Source: Arcuatula senhousia
Lineage: Eukaryota > Mollusca > Bivalvia > Mytilida > Mytilidae
Length of the DNA stretch: 64,000 nucleotides
Assembly (NCBI GenBank): GCA_963971305.1
Contig: OZ020304.1
Span: forward strand, 78,678,355 to 78,742,354
Direction of reading: 5' to 3'
Both the position numbers and the translations under genes were made by a program. Under the pieces are notes generated by a model that saw only the letters and a program-made list of their open reading frames with translations, did no database searches and was not told where the DNA came from. Below, in pieces: positions 1 through 14,200 of the stretch; position 1 is the stretch's first letter, and the number at the start of each line of letters is the position of its first letter.

Positions 1-540
1 TGTCCTTTTGCATTGGTCACGAGGAGGAATGCAGATGATATAGAGCATCGCATTTCCTGGAGCAACGTCCCTTGGTGACCCTTGCAGCAGGACGAATCCA
101 TATACAGACACTTTATATCTCTTATATATATCCTTAAATATTTAAATCTATGTGGAGTTACACTGTTGGTGACTCTGCACTGGACACGAGGAGGAATGCA
201 GATGACACTGATCATCGCATTTCCTTAAGCACCGTCCCTTGGTGTCCTTTGCAGAGGAACAAACATTTACTAATACTTAACGCCTGTACTTAAAACAGTC
301 TTACACCTTGGCTGTGCTGCTGGGTATCTCTGTTAAAATACTGATAAATGTTATTGTTAATCCTTCATCTGATACAAAATATATACATAATACATGTATT
401 GTTAAAATGGTTAACTTTATATATCATTATATTTGTACTGTCATTTGTTTGAACATTGTATTATAATTATTAATGTCATGTATGTCATTGCCCCCTGTGG
501 GTCCATGATTGGTCCAATAAAATATTCTATTCTATTCTGT
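1..540. repeat. Decayed dispersed repeat with internal duplication and ATTCT tail
   Basis: A stretch of about 90 bp (CACGAGGAGGAATGCAGATG and what follows, to about 100) recurs at about 184-255, so the segment is a tandem duplication. The block ends near 500-540 with GGTCCAATAAAATATTCTATTC and a short (ATTCT)n tail, which looks like the 3' end of a non-LTR element. No coding potential was recognised. It is probably XDH intron or upstream sequence. Confidence 0.5.
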
Positions 541-1020
541 ATTCAACTGACAGTGCTTCCTACAAGAGTGAGGTAAGTTTAGGGTTTTATATGTACAACT
601 GACAGTGCTTCCTACAAGAGTGAGGTTAGTTTAGGGTTTTATATGTATTCAACTGACACTGCTTCCTACAAGAGTGAGGTTAGTTAAGGGTTTTATATGT
701 ATTCAACTGACAGTGCTTCCTACAAGAGTGAGGTTAGTTTAGGGTTTTATATGTATTCAACTGACACTGCTTCCTACAAGAGTGAGGTTAGTTAAGGGTT
801 TTATATGTATTCAACTGACAGTGCTTCCTACAAGAGTGAGGTTAGTTTAGGGTTTTATATGTATTCAACTGACAGTGCTTCCTACAAGAGTGAGGTTAGT
901 TTAGGGTTTTATATGTATTCAACTGACAGTGCTTCCTACAAGAGTGAGGTTAGTTTATAGTTTTATATGTATTTAAGTGACAGTGCTTCCTACAAGAGTG
1001 AGGTTAGTTGATGGTTTTAT
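541..1020 (+). repeat. 54-bp tandem array, 9 copies, with donor-like GAG|GT in each unit
   Basis: The core GCTTCCTACAAGAGTGAG occurs nine times about 54 bp apart. The first copy is followed by GTAAGT and the others mostly by GTTAGT, so each unit looks like an exon 3' end followed by a splice donor. The next XDH exon starts in phase 0 and GAG would join it in frame. This may therefore be a multiplied copy of the preceding XDH exon end, whose intact version lies upstream. That origin is inference, based on the same pattern at six other junctions in the window. Confidence 0.75.
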
Positions 1021-2237
1021 GTATTTAAACTACAAATTTTGAAATATGCATGATAGGTGTAATGTACTTTTGGTTGTTATCAAGTGTTAACTTCATTTTA
1101 TACTTTCAATATTTAATTATAATTGTTGAGGCAAAAAAGTTATTTTATTACAGAAATATTAATAAAAAGGTTATCAATACAAGAAATAAGTCAAATCTTT
1201 ATACATAAATATTGATATATGGCATTGAAAAATTTAAATTGTACAAGTTGAATTTTGATTGTATAAATTATATCACCACCTGATTTTGATGGTAATGATA
1301 TTTTATTAAGCAAACAAATAAAAATAAATCCTATTGGGATGGGGAACTGGCTTTATAATTAAAATTGAAGGATATGAGTTGAACATTAGGGTTAAATCTT
1401 AAAAAAATTGGGGGCATTTTGTCAAAGTATTGATTATTTGATAGTAACTTCAAAATGTAAATTGACACTTTGATTTATGTGTCATTTTTAAGCATGACAG
1501 TGATCAAGTATGACAGTTTTGGGTGATGATATAACTCTAAATCTTTAATTGTTTGGAGTGTTTTGTGGGATTTAGAATTGACTTGCTTGATTTTTGTCCT
1601 GCTTATTTTACTTTTATGTTAGACATAGGTTTTAATTCACTGGCAACAACAGCATTAACTATCAATGTTATGTGCACCTCCATATATCTCAATAACTACA
1701 AGTCCTAGGTTGATGAATGTAGAAGTGTAGAATAGTTGCATACTTATCTTTTTAACTTTATCTTGATTTTCTGCTTGAGTGACTGATAATTTTCAATACA
1801 GACATTGGGAATATGAGATTTGATTTCTGTCTAAATTATATAAAAACATAAAAATTAGCTAGTTATACAAGGGCTTTCCATAAAGTTCAAATATTTGAAC
1901 CAATACAACATTCTAGGGAAAAGGTTCTGTAAAAATAGTTTTGAATATTGCCCTTTTATATTTCTGGTTTATTGTTTTGTGAATGTTTGACGAAGATACT
2001 GCTGCATATTTTATTATTTGACTTGAGTATAGTGGGTGGTAATTGTAAGATTTTTTTCAGGAATATTCAGAATGCTTAAAATAAGATCTTGCTATGCTTA
2101 TAAAATATTTAACGATGCAATAAAACTTGTACTAAATGTTGTCTAAAAGACTATTTAAACATGTTAAAAAGGGATAGATTTTTTATTTCTAAACGATAAG
2201 AATGCTGGTTCACCTTTGTATTTGATTTTATTTTCAG
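1021..2237. other. Intronic sequence, nothing recognised
   Basis: AT-rich sequence without coding potential, ending in a polypyrimidine tract and AG directly before the XDH exon at 2238. Confidence 0.6.
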
Positions 2238-5200
2238 GCTACAAGTATACAAGAGTATTTACCTTTAGATCCATCTCAAGATCCGATCTTTCCTCCAGAA
2301 CTAAGGGTAAGGATAAATACAAGGTTATACAAAGTGGAAAATTATTAGGACCCTGCATTGAGGATGTGGAAGCTCTCTAGTTATATCCCCGCTTGGGGGG
2401 GGTATATAGTGATAAGGGTGTCTGTCAGTCAGTGTGTCAGGTTACCCATCTCTTATTTGCAACTCCTCCCAAACCCCTCAATGGATTATCATGAAATTTT
2501 CAAACTATCTTTGTGACACAAATGTAGATGTACACCTTCTATTTTAAAATTTGATCTGATTGATTTTTGAGGTATCCCAAAGCAAAACAGGGACTTAGCC
2601 ATTAGGCAACAAGGGGGTACCCATCTGTTATCCACAACTCCTCCTAAACCCCCCAATGGATTTTCATGAAATTTTCAAACTATCTTTGTGACACAAATAA
2701 ATGTAGATGTACACTTTCTATTTTAAAATTTGATCTGATTGATTTTTGAGGTTTCCCATAGCAAAACACGGATTTATCCATCTCACAACACGGGGATACC
2801 CATCTGTTATCCGCAACTCCTCCTAAAGCCCTCAATGGATTTTCATGAAACTTTTACACAATCTTTGATGCACCTTTTATTTTAGAATTTGATCAGATTA
2901 GTTTTCATGGGGACAGGGGTATTTGTTTGTGAGCAGCTTATTTCTAGTTTTCACTTGTCCACAGTTAAGTATGCACATTTAAACTCCAAAACTATAAGGG
3001 GTACTGATCTGAAATTTTACACAGTCGTTAAAAACCATTTGAGAATTTGCAAATCAAAATTCATGTCAATATTTTTTAAGACTGAGCCTTTCCTGACTTT
3101 GTCAGTATTCTGGTTTTGTTTTGCCATGATAGTTTTTTCAGGGTTTTTGTTCTAAGCTGGTTCTTAAATATTACCTTGATAAGAATATTGTGTAATAAGT
3201 TCCTATTCAGAAAATAAAACAATTCCAATAAATGTTTTTATAAAGCATACACACATGTTATCAAATTAAAGTAGAATAAATGAACAATCTAATTAGAAAA
3301 GACAAAAGGGGAAAACACACTGGAGAAATTAAAGCTTGCAATGGTACTGACTTGGACATTTTAATTGAACCAAGTTATGGGAACTCAGTTTCTATGTACA
3401 TGTATTTACTATATTATGCATTAATATATATGTTATTTATTTAAGTTACATGTATGTGTATTACAGAGTGACAAGTTTGACAAAGAATCCTTATATTTCC
3501 AAGGAGAGACGGTGGAATGGTTTCGTCCATCTACTCTGACTCAGCTGCTTAAGTTAAAAGCCAAATACCCTGACGCCAAACTGGTCATTGGAAACACAGA
3601 AATTGGTAAAGGATTTTATTTTTTACATTAGTTTCGTTTTATTTTTCATCATACTTGTACTAAAGCAACATAAAAGACCATTTAGAATGTAAAGTATGAA
3701 GGTTCTTCAGAGGGCACTAAACATAAACTAAAGATGCCATTGTAAATAGATAATAAGAGAGGTAAAGAGATGTTTGAAATACTTGTGTATTATAGAAGGT
3801 AATGAAATGTGGATAAGTGTATGTGACATACCTTACATATATTCTATAGATGGTCAATTAAGAATCCATAATGGAACACAGCCAGTTGGCAGTAGCCATT
3901 GATGTGACCAGTGGTTGATGCTCTTGGTTTTATGATTGGCCCAAGATAAAAATATTATCTATATGATTCAGAACCAATCCTTAACATTTGGAAAAAGACA
4001 GAGAACATCTAACATAAAGACAAGTAAAAACATCAGTTTGTTTTTATCCAATGTACATTGATATCCAAATAAAGGAGCATCCATTTATCTATATGATTTA
4101 ATCAGTATGTTAGATTTTATTCATAAGTGACCACTTGTTTATATGACAGGGTTGGAAGTCAAACTTAAGAACCAGCACTACCCTGTGATAATAGCATGTA
4201 CACACATAGCCGAACTGAACAAAATCAGTAAAGAGGACTCTGGAATCAAGTTCGGGGCATCAGTGACCCTCACAGAAATAGATACTACATTGAAACAATA
4301 TATTGCTGAATTACCAGGTATGTCATAAATATTGATTCACTATAAAACTTGTGACAAGAATGATTAACTAATCCTTTTATTGCCCATGCTTTTGAAAATC
4401 AATGTTTATAACTTTATAAATGAAAATAAGAGAAATGAATATTGAAAAATAATTGTCAATACACGTTCAGTATCTATTAGCTTAATTTGCAATCCACATA
4501 CTCTAACATAATTTGTTTTACAGAACATCAAACACGAGTGTTCAAGGCAGTGGTTGAGATGTTACGATGGTTTGCTGGGCATCAAATCAGAAATGTTGCT
4601 GTAAGTGTTTATTGATAATTGTAAAAACGGGAGTGCTATGGAATTTATATGCATGACACAAAACACCTTATGAATTATTAAATGAATCAAAGCAAAAAAA
4701 CAGCACATATGTAAATGTTCTTCATCCTTCAGTCACAGGGAGTCCTCAAACATGTAACAAATGCTAGTACCCATTTAAGCATATGTTTGGTAATGTTATG
4801 CTTGTTATCAAAGCTCACAAGTGCTGTATAATTAACAAATTACACACAAATCTGACAAATACTGTGAATTCCTTTTTATTTGTGGGGTACCAATTTTCGT
4901 GGTTTTCGTGGATAGGCTGATCCACGAATTTAAGAATCCAACCAAATAATAACTTGTTGGAATTGCTATTTTGTGGTAAAAACCTTGGATGTGATCTACA
5001 TTGTACTTGGTAGACCGATACTATATGGCCATTAAAGATTATTTTAATTGTTTTTCAAGCTATTGGGGGACAGACATACCTTGAATATTAGCTTTTTAAT
5101 CATAAAATATATCTTGGAAAATATTTGTAATGTTTATTTGGCAAAACTCAAACGATTTTATTGGTTTTTGTCTCGCCTGCGAAGCAGAGCGGGACATAGG

Positions 5201-8200
5201 TGTTACTTTACCGGCGGCAGCGGCGGCGTTAACTTTTTGGAAAAGTTTTATGAGCACCTCCATATCTCAAGAACTATAAGTCCTTGGTTGATGAAACTTG
5301 GTATGCATATGCCCCAGTAGTAGCTTAGCACAGTTGCATCCCCATCTTTTGACCTTGACCTTGATTTTCCGGTTGAATGACTTTGACAATTTTCAATACA
5401 TATCATAGCAATGGAAAAGTTTTGCGAGCACCTCCATATCTCAAGAACTATAGGTCCTAGGTTGATGAAACTTGATATGCATATGCCCAAGTAGTAGCTT
5501 AGCACAGTTGCATCCCCATCTTTTGACCTTGACCTTGATTTTCCGGTTGAGTGACTTTGACAATTTTCAATACATATAATAGCAATGGAAAAGTTTTGCG
5601 AGCACCTCCATATCTCAAGAACTATAGGTCCTTGGTTGATGAAACTTGGTATGCATATCCCCCAGTAGTAGCTTAGCACAGTTGCATCCCCATCTTTTGA
5701 CCTTGACCTTGATTTCTCAGTTGAGTGACTTTGACAATTTTCAATACATATAATATTAATGGAAAAGTTTTGTGAGCACCTCCATATCTAAAGAACTGTA
5801 AGTCCTAGGTTGATGAAACTTGGTATGCATATGCCTCAGTAGTAGATGAGCACAGTTACATCCTCATCTTTTGACCTTGACCTTGATTTTCCGGTTGAGT
5901 GACTTTGATTATTTTTATATATTTGCAATGTTTAAGTTCTATAAACATTTTTTGATCTCAGAAACTGAAAATCCATGTAAATTCAAAATATAGTGGAAGT
6001 AAGAAAGAATAATTGTTTCTGATGGTGCCGGCAGGCGAGACATACTTTAGTGTTAACTCTTGTTTTAAGAATAGATACACTTCCGTTTTATTGAAATGTT
6101 TTGTTGTAAAGTGTTCATTTTCAATATATATGTGTTCTGAATATGTACATTGGAAAAAAAATAATGAGTACATAAAATATCAATTGAAATATTTTTTAGA
6201 TTGTCAAAATCATGAACATGTCCTGTCACCTGAAGCCATAAACAGTTCCAAATCGTTATACAAACACCTTAAGGATGATTTAAACAATGTTAATCCCTTT
6301 GACCATCATAAAGCAATTAAGTCTTGCCAGGTGTTTTTCACACCTTTACAGCTTAATTAATAAGATAATCAAGCTCTTTAACACATTAATCATTGGAAAT
6401 TACATAATGAGGAAGAAAATTAACAGGCATATTTTTATTTTAGAAGAAAAAGTTAAATTTAATATACAAATAAAATGATCACTTTCATGTGCTGAAATAG
6501 TAAACAGATAAAAAAAATACCACCATTTTTTTTCTCTTTAAAATAAAAAATCCACAAATTTATGAATCCACGAACTTGCAAAATTAGGTCAAAACACGAA
6601 AATTGGTACCCACGAATTTAAGTACTTTCACAGTACCATCATATGTTGTCATTTACATGCTTGACTGCTGCGTTGAAACAATTGATAACTACTGTGGTTT
6701 CATTATTATTCATGGGGAATCAATTTTCGTGGTTTTTTGGGGTTGCCATGAACCATGAAAATTGATACACCACAAAAAGGAAACTTACTATGTCTTTTTT
6801 TTGCATAAATTGACATAATAACACATTATCATCTACCAACAAATTAAAATGAATGACAATATAAACTTGTATAGGTCTGACAGTTCCTTTATCAGTTGAT
6901 ATAATAAAGACAACATGAACAACATTTTATCATATTTTATGGTATTATCATTGTAGGCAGTAGGAGGAAACATCATAACAGCTAGTCCTATATCAGATCT
7001 CAACCCTCTGTTCTTAGCCTCGGGTGCCGTGCTGGAAGTAGGAACAGCAAGTAGGTATCAAACGTTATAACAGCAAGCCTTATATCAGACCTCAACCCTT
7101 TGTTCTTAGCCTCAGGTGCCGTTCTGGAAGTAGGAACAGTAAGTAGGTATCAAACCTTATAACAGCCAGCCCTATATCAGACCTCAACCCTTTGTTCTTA
7201 GCCTCGGGTGCCGTATTGGAAGTCGGAACAGCAAGTAGGTATCAAACATTATAACAGCTAGTCCTATATCAGACCTCAACCCTTTGTTCTTAGCCTTGGG
7301 TGCCGTGCTGGAAGTAGGAACAGCAAGTAGCAGGCTGTCAAGTCTCCTATTTTTGGCTGGATTTCACAGAGTGAAAAATCCGGGTTATAAAATATTGAAT
7401 GTCGGGCGGGCGGGTGGGCGGGGAAGAAATTTTCATTACAGTTTTCTCAGCAACTATAAATCACAGCCACTTGATATTTGGTATACAGCATCAGGGTGGG
7501 GTCCCATAACATGGGATGCGATTTCATGTCTGTCGCTCACCTACTTCCTGTTTACTGACTTAGTTAATTTTTGACAATAATGTCCAGTAGTAGAAAATTT
7601 TCGTAACAGTTTTCTCAGCAACTATAAATCACAGCCACTTGATATTTGGTAAACAGTATCAGGGTGAGGTCCCATAACGTGGGATGTGATTTCAGGTCTG
7701 TCGCTCACCTTTTTCTTGTTAAACGAAATCCGGCCATTTCTGTCTTTGACCCATTTTTTCTTCAATTAGTCCCCCCCCAATTTTTTTTACCCCCCCCCCC
7801 CTTCCAAACAAAGTTTGGGGATATATAGGAAAGACCCTGTTTGTCTGTTAACATATCTTTTTAGGGAACTGTTAGATAGCGAGATAGATTTTGATGAATT
7901 TTTACATGAAGAAAATACATCAAATGGAAATGATCTCAAATATAATTTAAGGAAAATATTGTCTTATATTGTTTTTTGTAGATGGATCAAAAAGGAAAAT
8001 CACAATGGATGATAAATTTTTCCTTGGATACAGGAAAACAGCATTAAATCCTGATGAAGTTCTTGTTAACATCACTATCCCCTTCACAAAAGAGGTAACT
8101 ACAACTGATTAAACAAAGTTTATTACTGATATTTAACAATTTTAATATGAAATAACATTAAGTTACAGGGTACCTAAAAAAGAACATGAATCTAAAAAGC

Positions 8201-11200
8201 TTCAGTTAAATCATCATCTTAAATTGATATTTTGATAAAAAATCATCCTTTTGACAAATTAACAAAAATATTTTCTTTTAAATAATTTTTATACCCTTGA
8301 CCAAATCTAAAACCTGATAACCAATATTTTGATTTCTCTTCAGAATGAATATTTTGGAGGATACAAGCAAGCTAACAGGAGAGAAGATGACATAGCTATT
8401 GTCAATGCTGGATTTAGAGTTGTCTTTGACGACAAGAGTAACGTCATCAAGGAAATGAACATGGCCTTTGGTGGGATGGCTCCAACCACAGTGATGGCGG
8501 TCAAGACTATGGCAGGGGTGGTAGGAAGGTATAAAAGATAAAGTGTGCATACCTGTAAAAACAAACTACCTGGCAACAAAAATTATTGAAATATGCATGT
8601 CTATGATACATATTAAGACAATTATTGAAGGAAGAGTGTAAGGATTTTTTTTTTAGCAATTCCTATTCTACATATTTATTGGAGGGATTGAGAACTGTAA
8701 TATATTTCATCAAAGTTATTGTTGTTTTAGCAATATATGTTTAAAATAAGACTTGATCTACACTTTAAAGTTCGTGTAGTATTTAGATAAGCCTCTTCAA
8801 TGCTATACCACTTATATCCTGTTATGAATTGTTTGCCTAAAAGGCTTTTTGCCAAAACATGTCTTTTGTAGGAAATGGGATGACAGCTTATTAGATGAAG
8901 TAACTAAACTGATGGCAGAGGACCTACCACTACCCCCAGGTGCTCCAGGTGGGACAGTTGAGTACAGACGTACTCTGACAACCAGCTTCTTCTTCAAATT
9001 TTATCTGTCAGTACAACTTCAGCTTCAAGAATTGGTAGGTTGATTTTATCTGTCAGTACAACTTCAGCTTCAAGAATTGGTAGGTTGATTTTATCTGTCA
9101 GTACAACTTCAGCTTCAAGAATTGGTAGGTTGATTTTATCTGTCAGTACAACTTCAGCTTCAAGAATTGGTAGGTTGATTTTATCTGTCAGTACAACTTC
9201 AGCTTCAAGAATTGGTAGGTTGATTTTATCTGTCAGTACAACTTCAGCTTCAAGAATTGGTAGGTTGATTTTATCTGTCAGTACACCTTCAGCTTCAAGA
9301 ATTGGTAGGTTGATTTTATCTATCAGTACAACTTCAGCTTCAAGAATTGGTAGGTTGATTTTATCTGTCAATACAACTTCAGCTTCAAGAATTGGTAGGT
9401 TGATTTTATCTGTCAGTACAACTTCAGCTTCAAGAATTGGTAGGTTGATTTTATCTGTCAGTACAACTTCAGCTTCAAGAATTGGTAGGTTGATTTTATC
9501 TATCAGTACAACTTCAGCTTCAAGAATTGGTAGGTTGATTTTTATCTGTCAGTACAACTTCAGCTTCAAGAATTGGTAGGTTGATTTTATCTGTCAGTAC
9601 AACTTCAGCTTCAAGAATTGGTAGGTTGATTTTATCTGTCAGTACAACTTCAGCTTCAAGAATTGGTAGGTTGATTTTATCTGTCAGTACAACTTCAGCT
9701 TCAAGAATTGGTAGGTTGATTTTATCTGTCAGTACAACTTCAGCTTCAAGAATTGGTAGGTTGATTTTATCTGTCAGTACAACTTCAGCTTCAAGAATTG
9801 GTAGGTTGATTTTATCTGTCAGTACAACTTCAGCTTCAAGAATTGGTAGGTTGATTTTATCTATCAGTACAACTTCAGCTTCAAGAATTGGTAGGTTGAT
9901 TTTATCTGTCAATACAACTTCAGCTTCAAGAATTGGTAGGTTGATTTTATCTGTCAGTACAACTTCAGCTTCAAGAATTGGTAGGTTGATTTTATCTGTC
10001 AGTACAACTTCAGCTTGTTGATAATTGAAAATTTTCTTAACATTTTTCTTAGCAACTACATATCACAGTGACTTGAATTTTGTAAATGGCTTCAGTATGA
10101 GGTCCATTATTTTGAGTATTGAAATTAAGTCTGTCAGATATCTACTTCCTGTTTACCGACTTAGTCAATTTTCAACATGACTAGTCAATGGTTGAAAATT
10201 TTCTTAACATTTTTCTTAGCAATTACATATCACAGTGACTTGAAATTTTGTAAATGGCTTCAGTATGAGGTCCATTATTTTGAGTATGGAAATTAAGTCT
10301 GTCTAATATCTACTTCCTGTTTACCAATATAGTTCATTTTGGAGGTAGCAGGGGTATACTGATCCTTATTTATTCTTTTTTATCTGTGTATAATAACTAA
10401 GTTTTATTTTTTGCTTGTTTCAATTTTGACAGCAGCAATAACTATATCATCTAGACAGTACTTACTGTGGTTTCATCATTATTCATGGGGTATCAATTTT
10501 CATGGTTTTTGTGGGTAGGCTTGACCCATGAAATTTAATACCCAACAATAAGGAACTTAAACATTGATCCATAACCTGAGATTTACTAAAACCAAGAATT
10601 TATGAATCCATGAACTGATAGTTTTTGTCTCGCCTGCGAAGCAGAGTGGGACATAGGTGTTACTTTACAGGCGGCGGCGGTGGTGACGGCGGCGGCGGTG
10701 ACGGCGGCGGTAACAGCGGCGTTAACTTTTTGGAAAAGTTTTATGAGCACCTCCATATCTCAAGAACTATAGGTCTTGGGTTGATGAAACTTGGTATGCA
10801 TATGCCCCAGTAGTAGCTTAGCACAGTTGCATCCCCATCTTTTGACCTTGACCTTGATTTTCCGGTTGAGTGACTTTGACAATTTTCAATACATATATTG
10901 CAATGGAAAAGTTTTGCGACCACCTCCATATCTCAAGAAATATAGGTCCTAGGTTGTTGAAACTTGGTATGCATACGCCCCAGTAGTAGCTTAGCACCGT
11001 TGCATCCCCATCTTTTGACCTTGACCATGATTTTTTGGTTGAGTGACTTTGACAATTTTTAATAGATATAATAGCAATGGAAAAGTTTTTCGAGCATCTC
11101 CATATCTCAAGAACTATAGGTCCTAGGTTGATGAAACTTGGTATGCATATGCCCCAGTAGTAGCTTAGCACAGTTACATCCTCATCTTTTGACCTTGACC

Positions 11201-14200
11201 TTGATTTTCCGGTTGAGTGACTTTGATTATTTTTATTGCATATATTTGCAATGTTTAAGTTCTATAAACATCTTTTGATCTCAGAAACTGAAAATCCATG
11301 TAAATTCAAAATATAGTGGAAGAAAGAAAGAATAATTGTTTCTGATAGTGCCGGCAGGCGAGACATACTTTAGTGTTAACTCTTGTTCATCAAAGCACAA
11401 AATTGGTACCTATGAAAATAAATGAATCCACAGTATGTGAGTGTATGATTTCTGAACCATTACAACATTTATGTAAGTTTTACATGGAATTATTTATTTT
11501 TATGTGTTCCTTTTTTTCCATTTGGATATTGATCTACTACTTTTTGTTACTTTTATTAGCTCACCTGACCTGAAAGGTCTACGAAATTTCCATTGAGTCA
11601 ATGTTGTGGGACAACTCCTCTGAAACTGCTGAAGGGATTGCTTTCTTGATCCATGTTCTCTATTAAGTTTGTGAAAATTTTGCATGTTGACTAACCAACA
11701 TGGCCGCCGTTACTAAAAATAAAACAGTTGCTTTAGACCATATTTTTTTGCTTATAGCTCAAAAAGTACAAGAGATAGAGAAAATCTGAAGCAACCATCC
11801 CTCTTCAGCATCAACAGCTCTACAAAATTTTACATTGAGTCGAAGTTGTGGGATGAATCTATATTGGAGTTACTTCCCCTTAATCGTCAAAATTGACCAT
11901 TTTAACAGTTTTTGAACTTTATCTTAAAAACTGTAAGAGCTAGAGAGAAAAAAGAAAAAGAGTTAGCATTGTAAACTGTTCAGTTCATCGAGATCTACAA
12001 AAATGATTTCAGGGTCAAAATTGTCAGATCAACCTTTTAAGAGTTATCCCCTTTTACGGTTTCAATCAATTTTAGCTTATTTTTTTTTTCAAATGGAAAG
12101 CTTTGTAACTTTGTATTCTTGATCTAAAGAGTGTTTTCTATCCTAACTAGTTTCTTTTATGTTACTTACCAAGGTACCAAGTACATGTAGACCATGTTTC
12201 CCACTAGGTAAGAGGCTTTAGCATAAGAGATCAGGTGAACGATTCAGGCTCCTGGGAGCCTCTTGTTTAACTTGATATTGTAAATGTCAAGAAAATTAAC
12301 ATATAATTAATGAAAATCTATTTTTAGAAACTTGGTGGAACAAAGACTGTACCATCGTCATTCAAGAGTGCCACACCAAATTTCAGCAGAGAACCAAGTA
12401 AAGGAACGCGACTGTTTAAAAAGGTGGCAGCAGTACAGCCTTCTTATGATGCTGTAGGTCGATCAGTAACACATGTGTCGGCATTGAAACAAGCCACAGG
12501 AGAGGCTATCTATATAGATGATATGCCATCATATAAAGGTAAGAATATCTGACATTTAAAACTGTCACACATGGCTGTACAAACCACACTCTGGGTACAA
12601 AGTGTTTGATAGGACAAATCCTGATTCATCAGCATTGAAACAATATTTTATCTAACGTCTGTGCAGATGATTTGTAGATGAGTTACCAAAGCTTATGTAA
12701 TTAGCTTTTAGCATATAGCCCTACTATAGATTTATTCAATAAATTCTTGTATGCTTTTCATTATTTTGACTAGTTCAGTAAAGAAAGTAGATGTTTCATG
12801 CTGACTTTCGTTATTTTCTGTTTTTCAGATGAACTATACCTAGCCTTGGTAACCAGTACTAGAGCTCATGCCAAGTTGAAGTCGGTAGATGCCTCTGATG
12901 CCCTGGAGATGACGGGTGTGGTTGATTTTATCTCATATAAAGACGTACCTGGACATAACACCTGGGGGATCATACCTGAGGAGTCATTTGCTTCTGAAGA
13001 GGTAATGAGTAATGTATAAATAATATATGTTTATATAATGAAATTGTGTACATTGTTAAACATTTATTAATTGATTTAAGAAACATGTCTTCAATGAAAT
13101 TAATAATATTCTTTTCCAGCTTTAACAACTTATTGTGTGGTATTTAGGCTTTATGATCCAGAATTGTGTAACATAGATACCTTATATATGAGAGAGAATG
13201 AAGTCTAGATTTTTTTCTGTTCAGTTTTTAATAATTTTTTTCATCCTCAATGAATTATCATGATTTTTCTTTAAAGAATTTATAAGTCAAAGATGGTTCT
13301 GATTTTAAATAATGTTAATAGTTTTATATATGTTTTGTAGGTTCTCTGCATGGGACAGATTATTGGAGCTATTATTGCTGACAACCAGGCTCACGCTCAA
13401 GCTGCAGCTAAAATGGTGAAGATAGATTACGAGGATTTACCTAGTATTATAACAATTAAAGTAAGTATAAATATATCAAACTTTGAAACCAAGATTTATT
13501 CATAATTATTCATCCAGTCTTTGTTTACATAACTAAGTCTTTTCCACAGACCAGTTTACTTTTACACTTTTGCCATATTTGGTTCTCTTTAAGTGTTTAA
13601 AGGATCAAGATCAAAACAGAATGGTGTTTGACAGAAATGTAAAAAAAAATTTAATGAAAAAATGGACAAATACCATATTTTCCTTATGTTGTTGCGACCT
13701 TTTGTTGAATTAGATTTACTCTAATATTTTATGAAAGGCTATGAAGTAAATTAATATGAGACCAAAACATATATGTTAACTCCATTTTCTATTACTTTCT
13801 ATAACCCGCCACACGAAGTGACAGGGTATTATGTTATACCCTCAGTTTTTTTCGGTGTCTGTACGTCCGTCCGTACGTCTGTCCGTCCCCCGAAGGTTTC
13901 CGACCAATAACTTGAAAACGCATCAAAGGATTTGAATGATATTTTGCACAGCTATTAAGTACATTAAAATACAGGTCAAGTTCAATTTCCAGCATGATCC
14001 CAAAAATTGTTTTCGAGATAGGCCACTTTGAAAAATCTAATTTTATGAAATTTTGAATTTCCGACTTGAAAACTTGAAAACAAGTCAAAAGATTTGAATG
14101 ATATTTTGCACAGCTGTTTAGTACCATAAAATACAGGTCAAGTTTGATTTCTAGCATTATCCAAAAAATAGTTTTTGAGATAGGCCACTTTGAAAAATCA

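Larger units (their letters stand above)
2238..9034 (+). other. XDH: XDH exons of the linker and FAD domain
   Basis: Exons by GT/AG and frame: 2238-2306, 3467-3605, 4150-4317, 4524-4600, 6957-7050, 7982-8094, 8344-8528, 8872-9034. They read as linker ([18 protein letters not shown]), the FAD-binding segment with LVIGNTEIG, then [20 protein letters not shown], the FFLGYRKT segment, [14 protein letters not shown] and the end of the domain ([20 protein letters not shown]). The donor of exon 6957-7050 is taken as CAA|GTAGGT, because only that site gives the phase needed by the exon at 7982. The donor at 9035 is the first of about 22 identical donors in a 45-bp array. Using any later one reads through an in-frame TGA. 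Confidence 0.88.

Noticed and set aside
5248..5679. 143-codon minus-strand open frame with repeats
   Set aside because: It reads the roughly 180-bp units of the GTCTCGCC element; the same string recurs at 10741-11171 and 24409-24735.
7284..7574. 96-codon open frame starting like XDH
   Set aside because: It is the fourth intronic copy of the exon end running on into a hairpin-capped element.
8999..10018. Regularly spaced array that could suggest CRISPR
   Set aside because: Units abut with no unique spacers, and the window is clearly eukaryotic.
9040..10021. Long open frames on both strands (up to 179 codons) with 15-residue repeats
   Set aside because: They are the 45-bp minisatellite read in other frames; 45 is a multiple of 3, so any stop-free frame stays open. 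Not a repeat protein.
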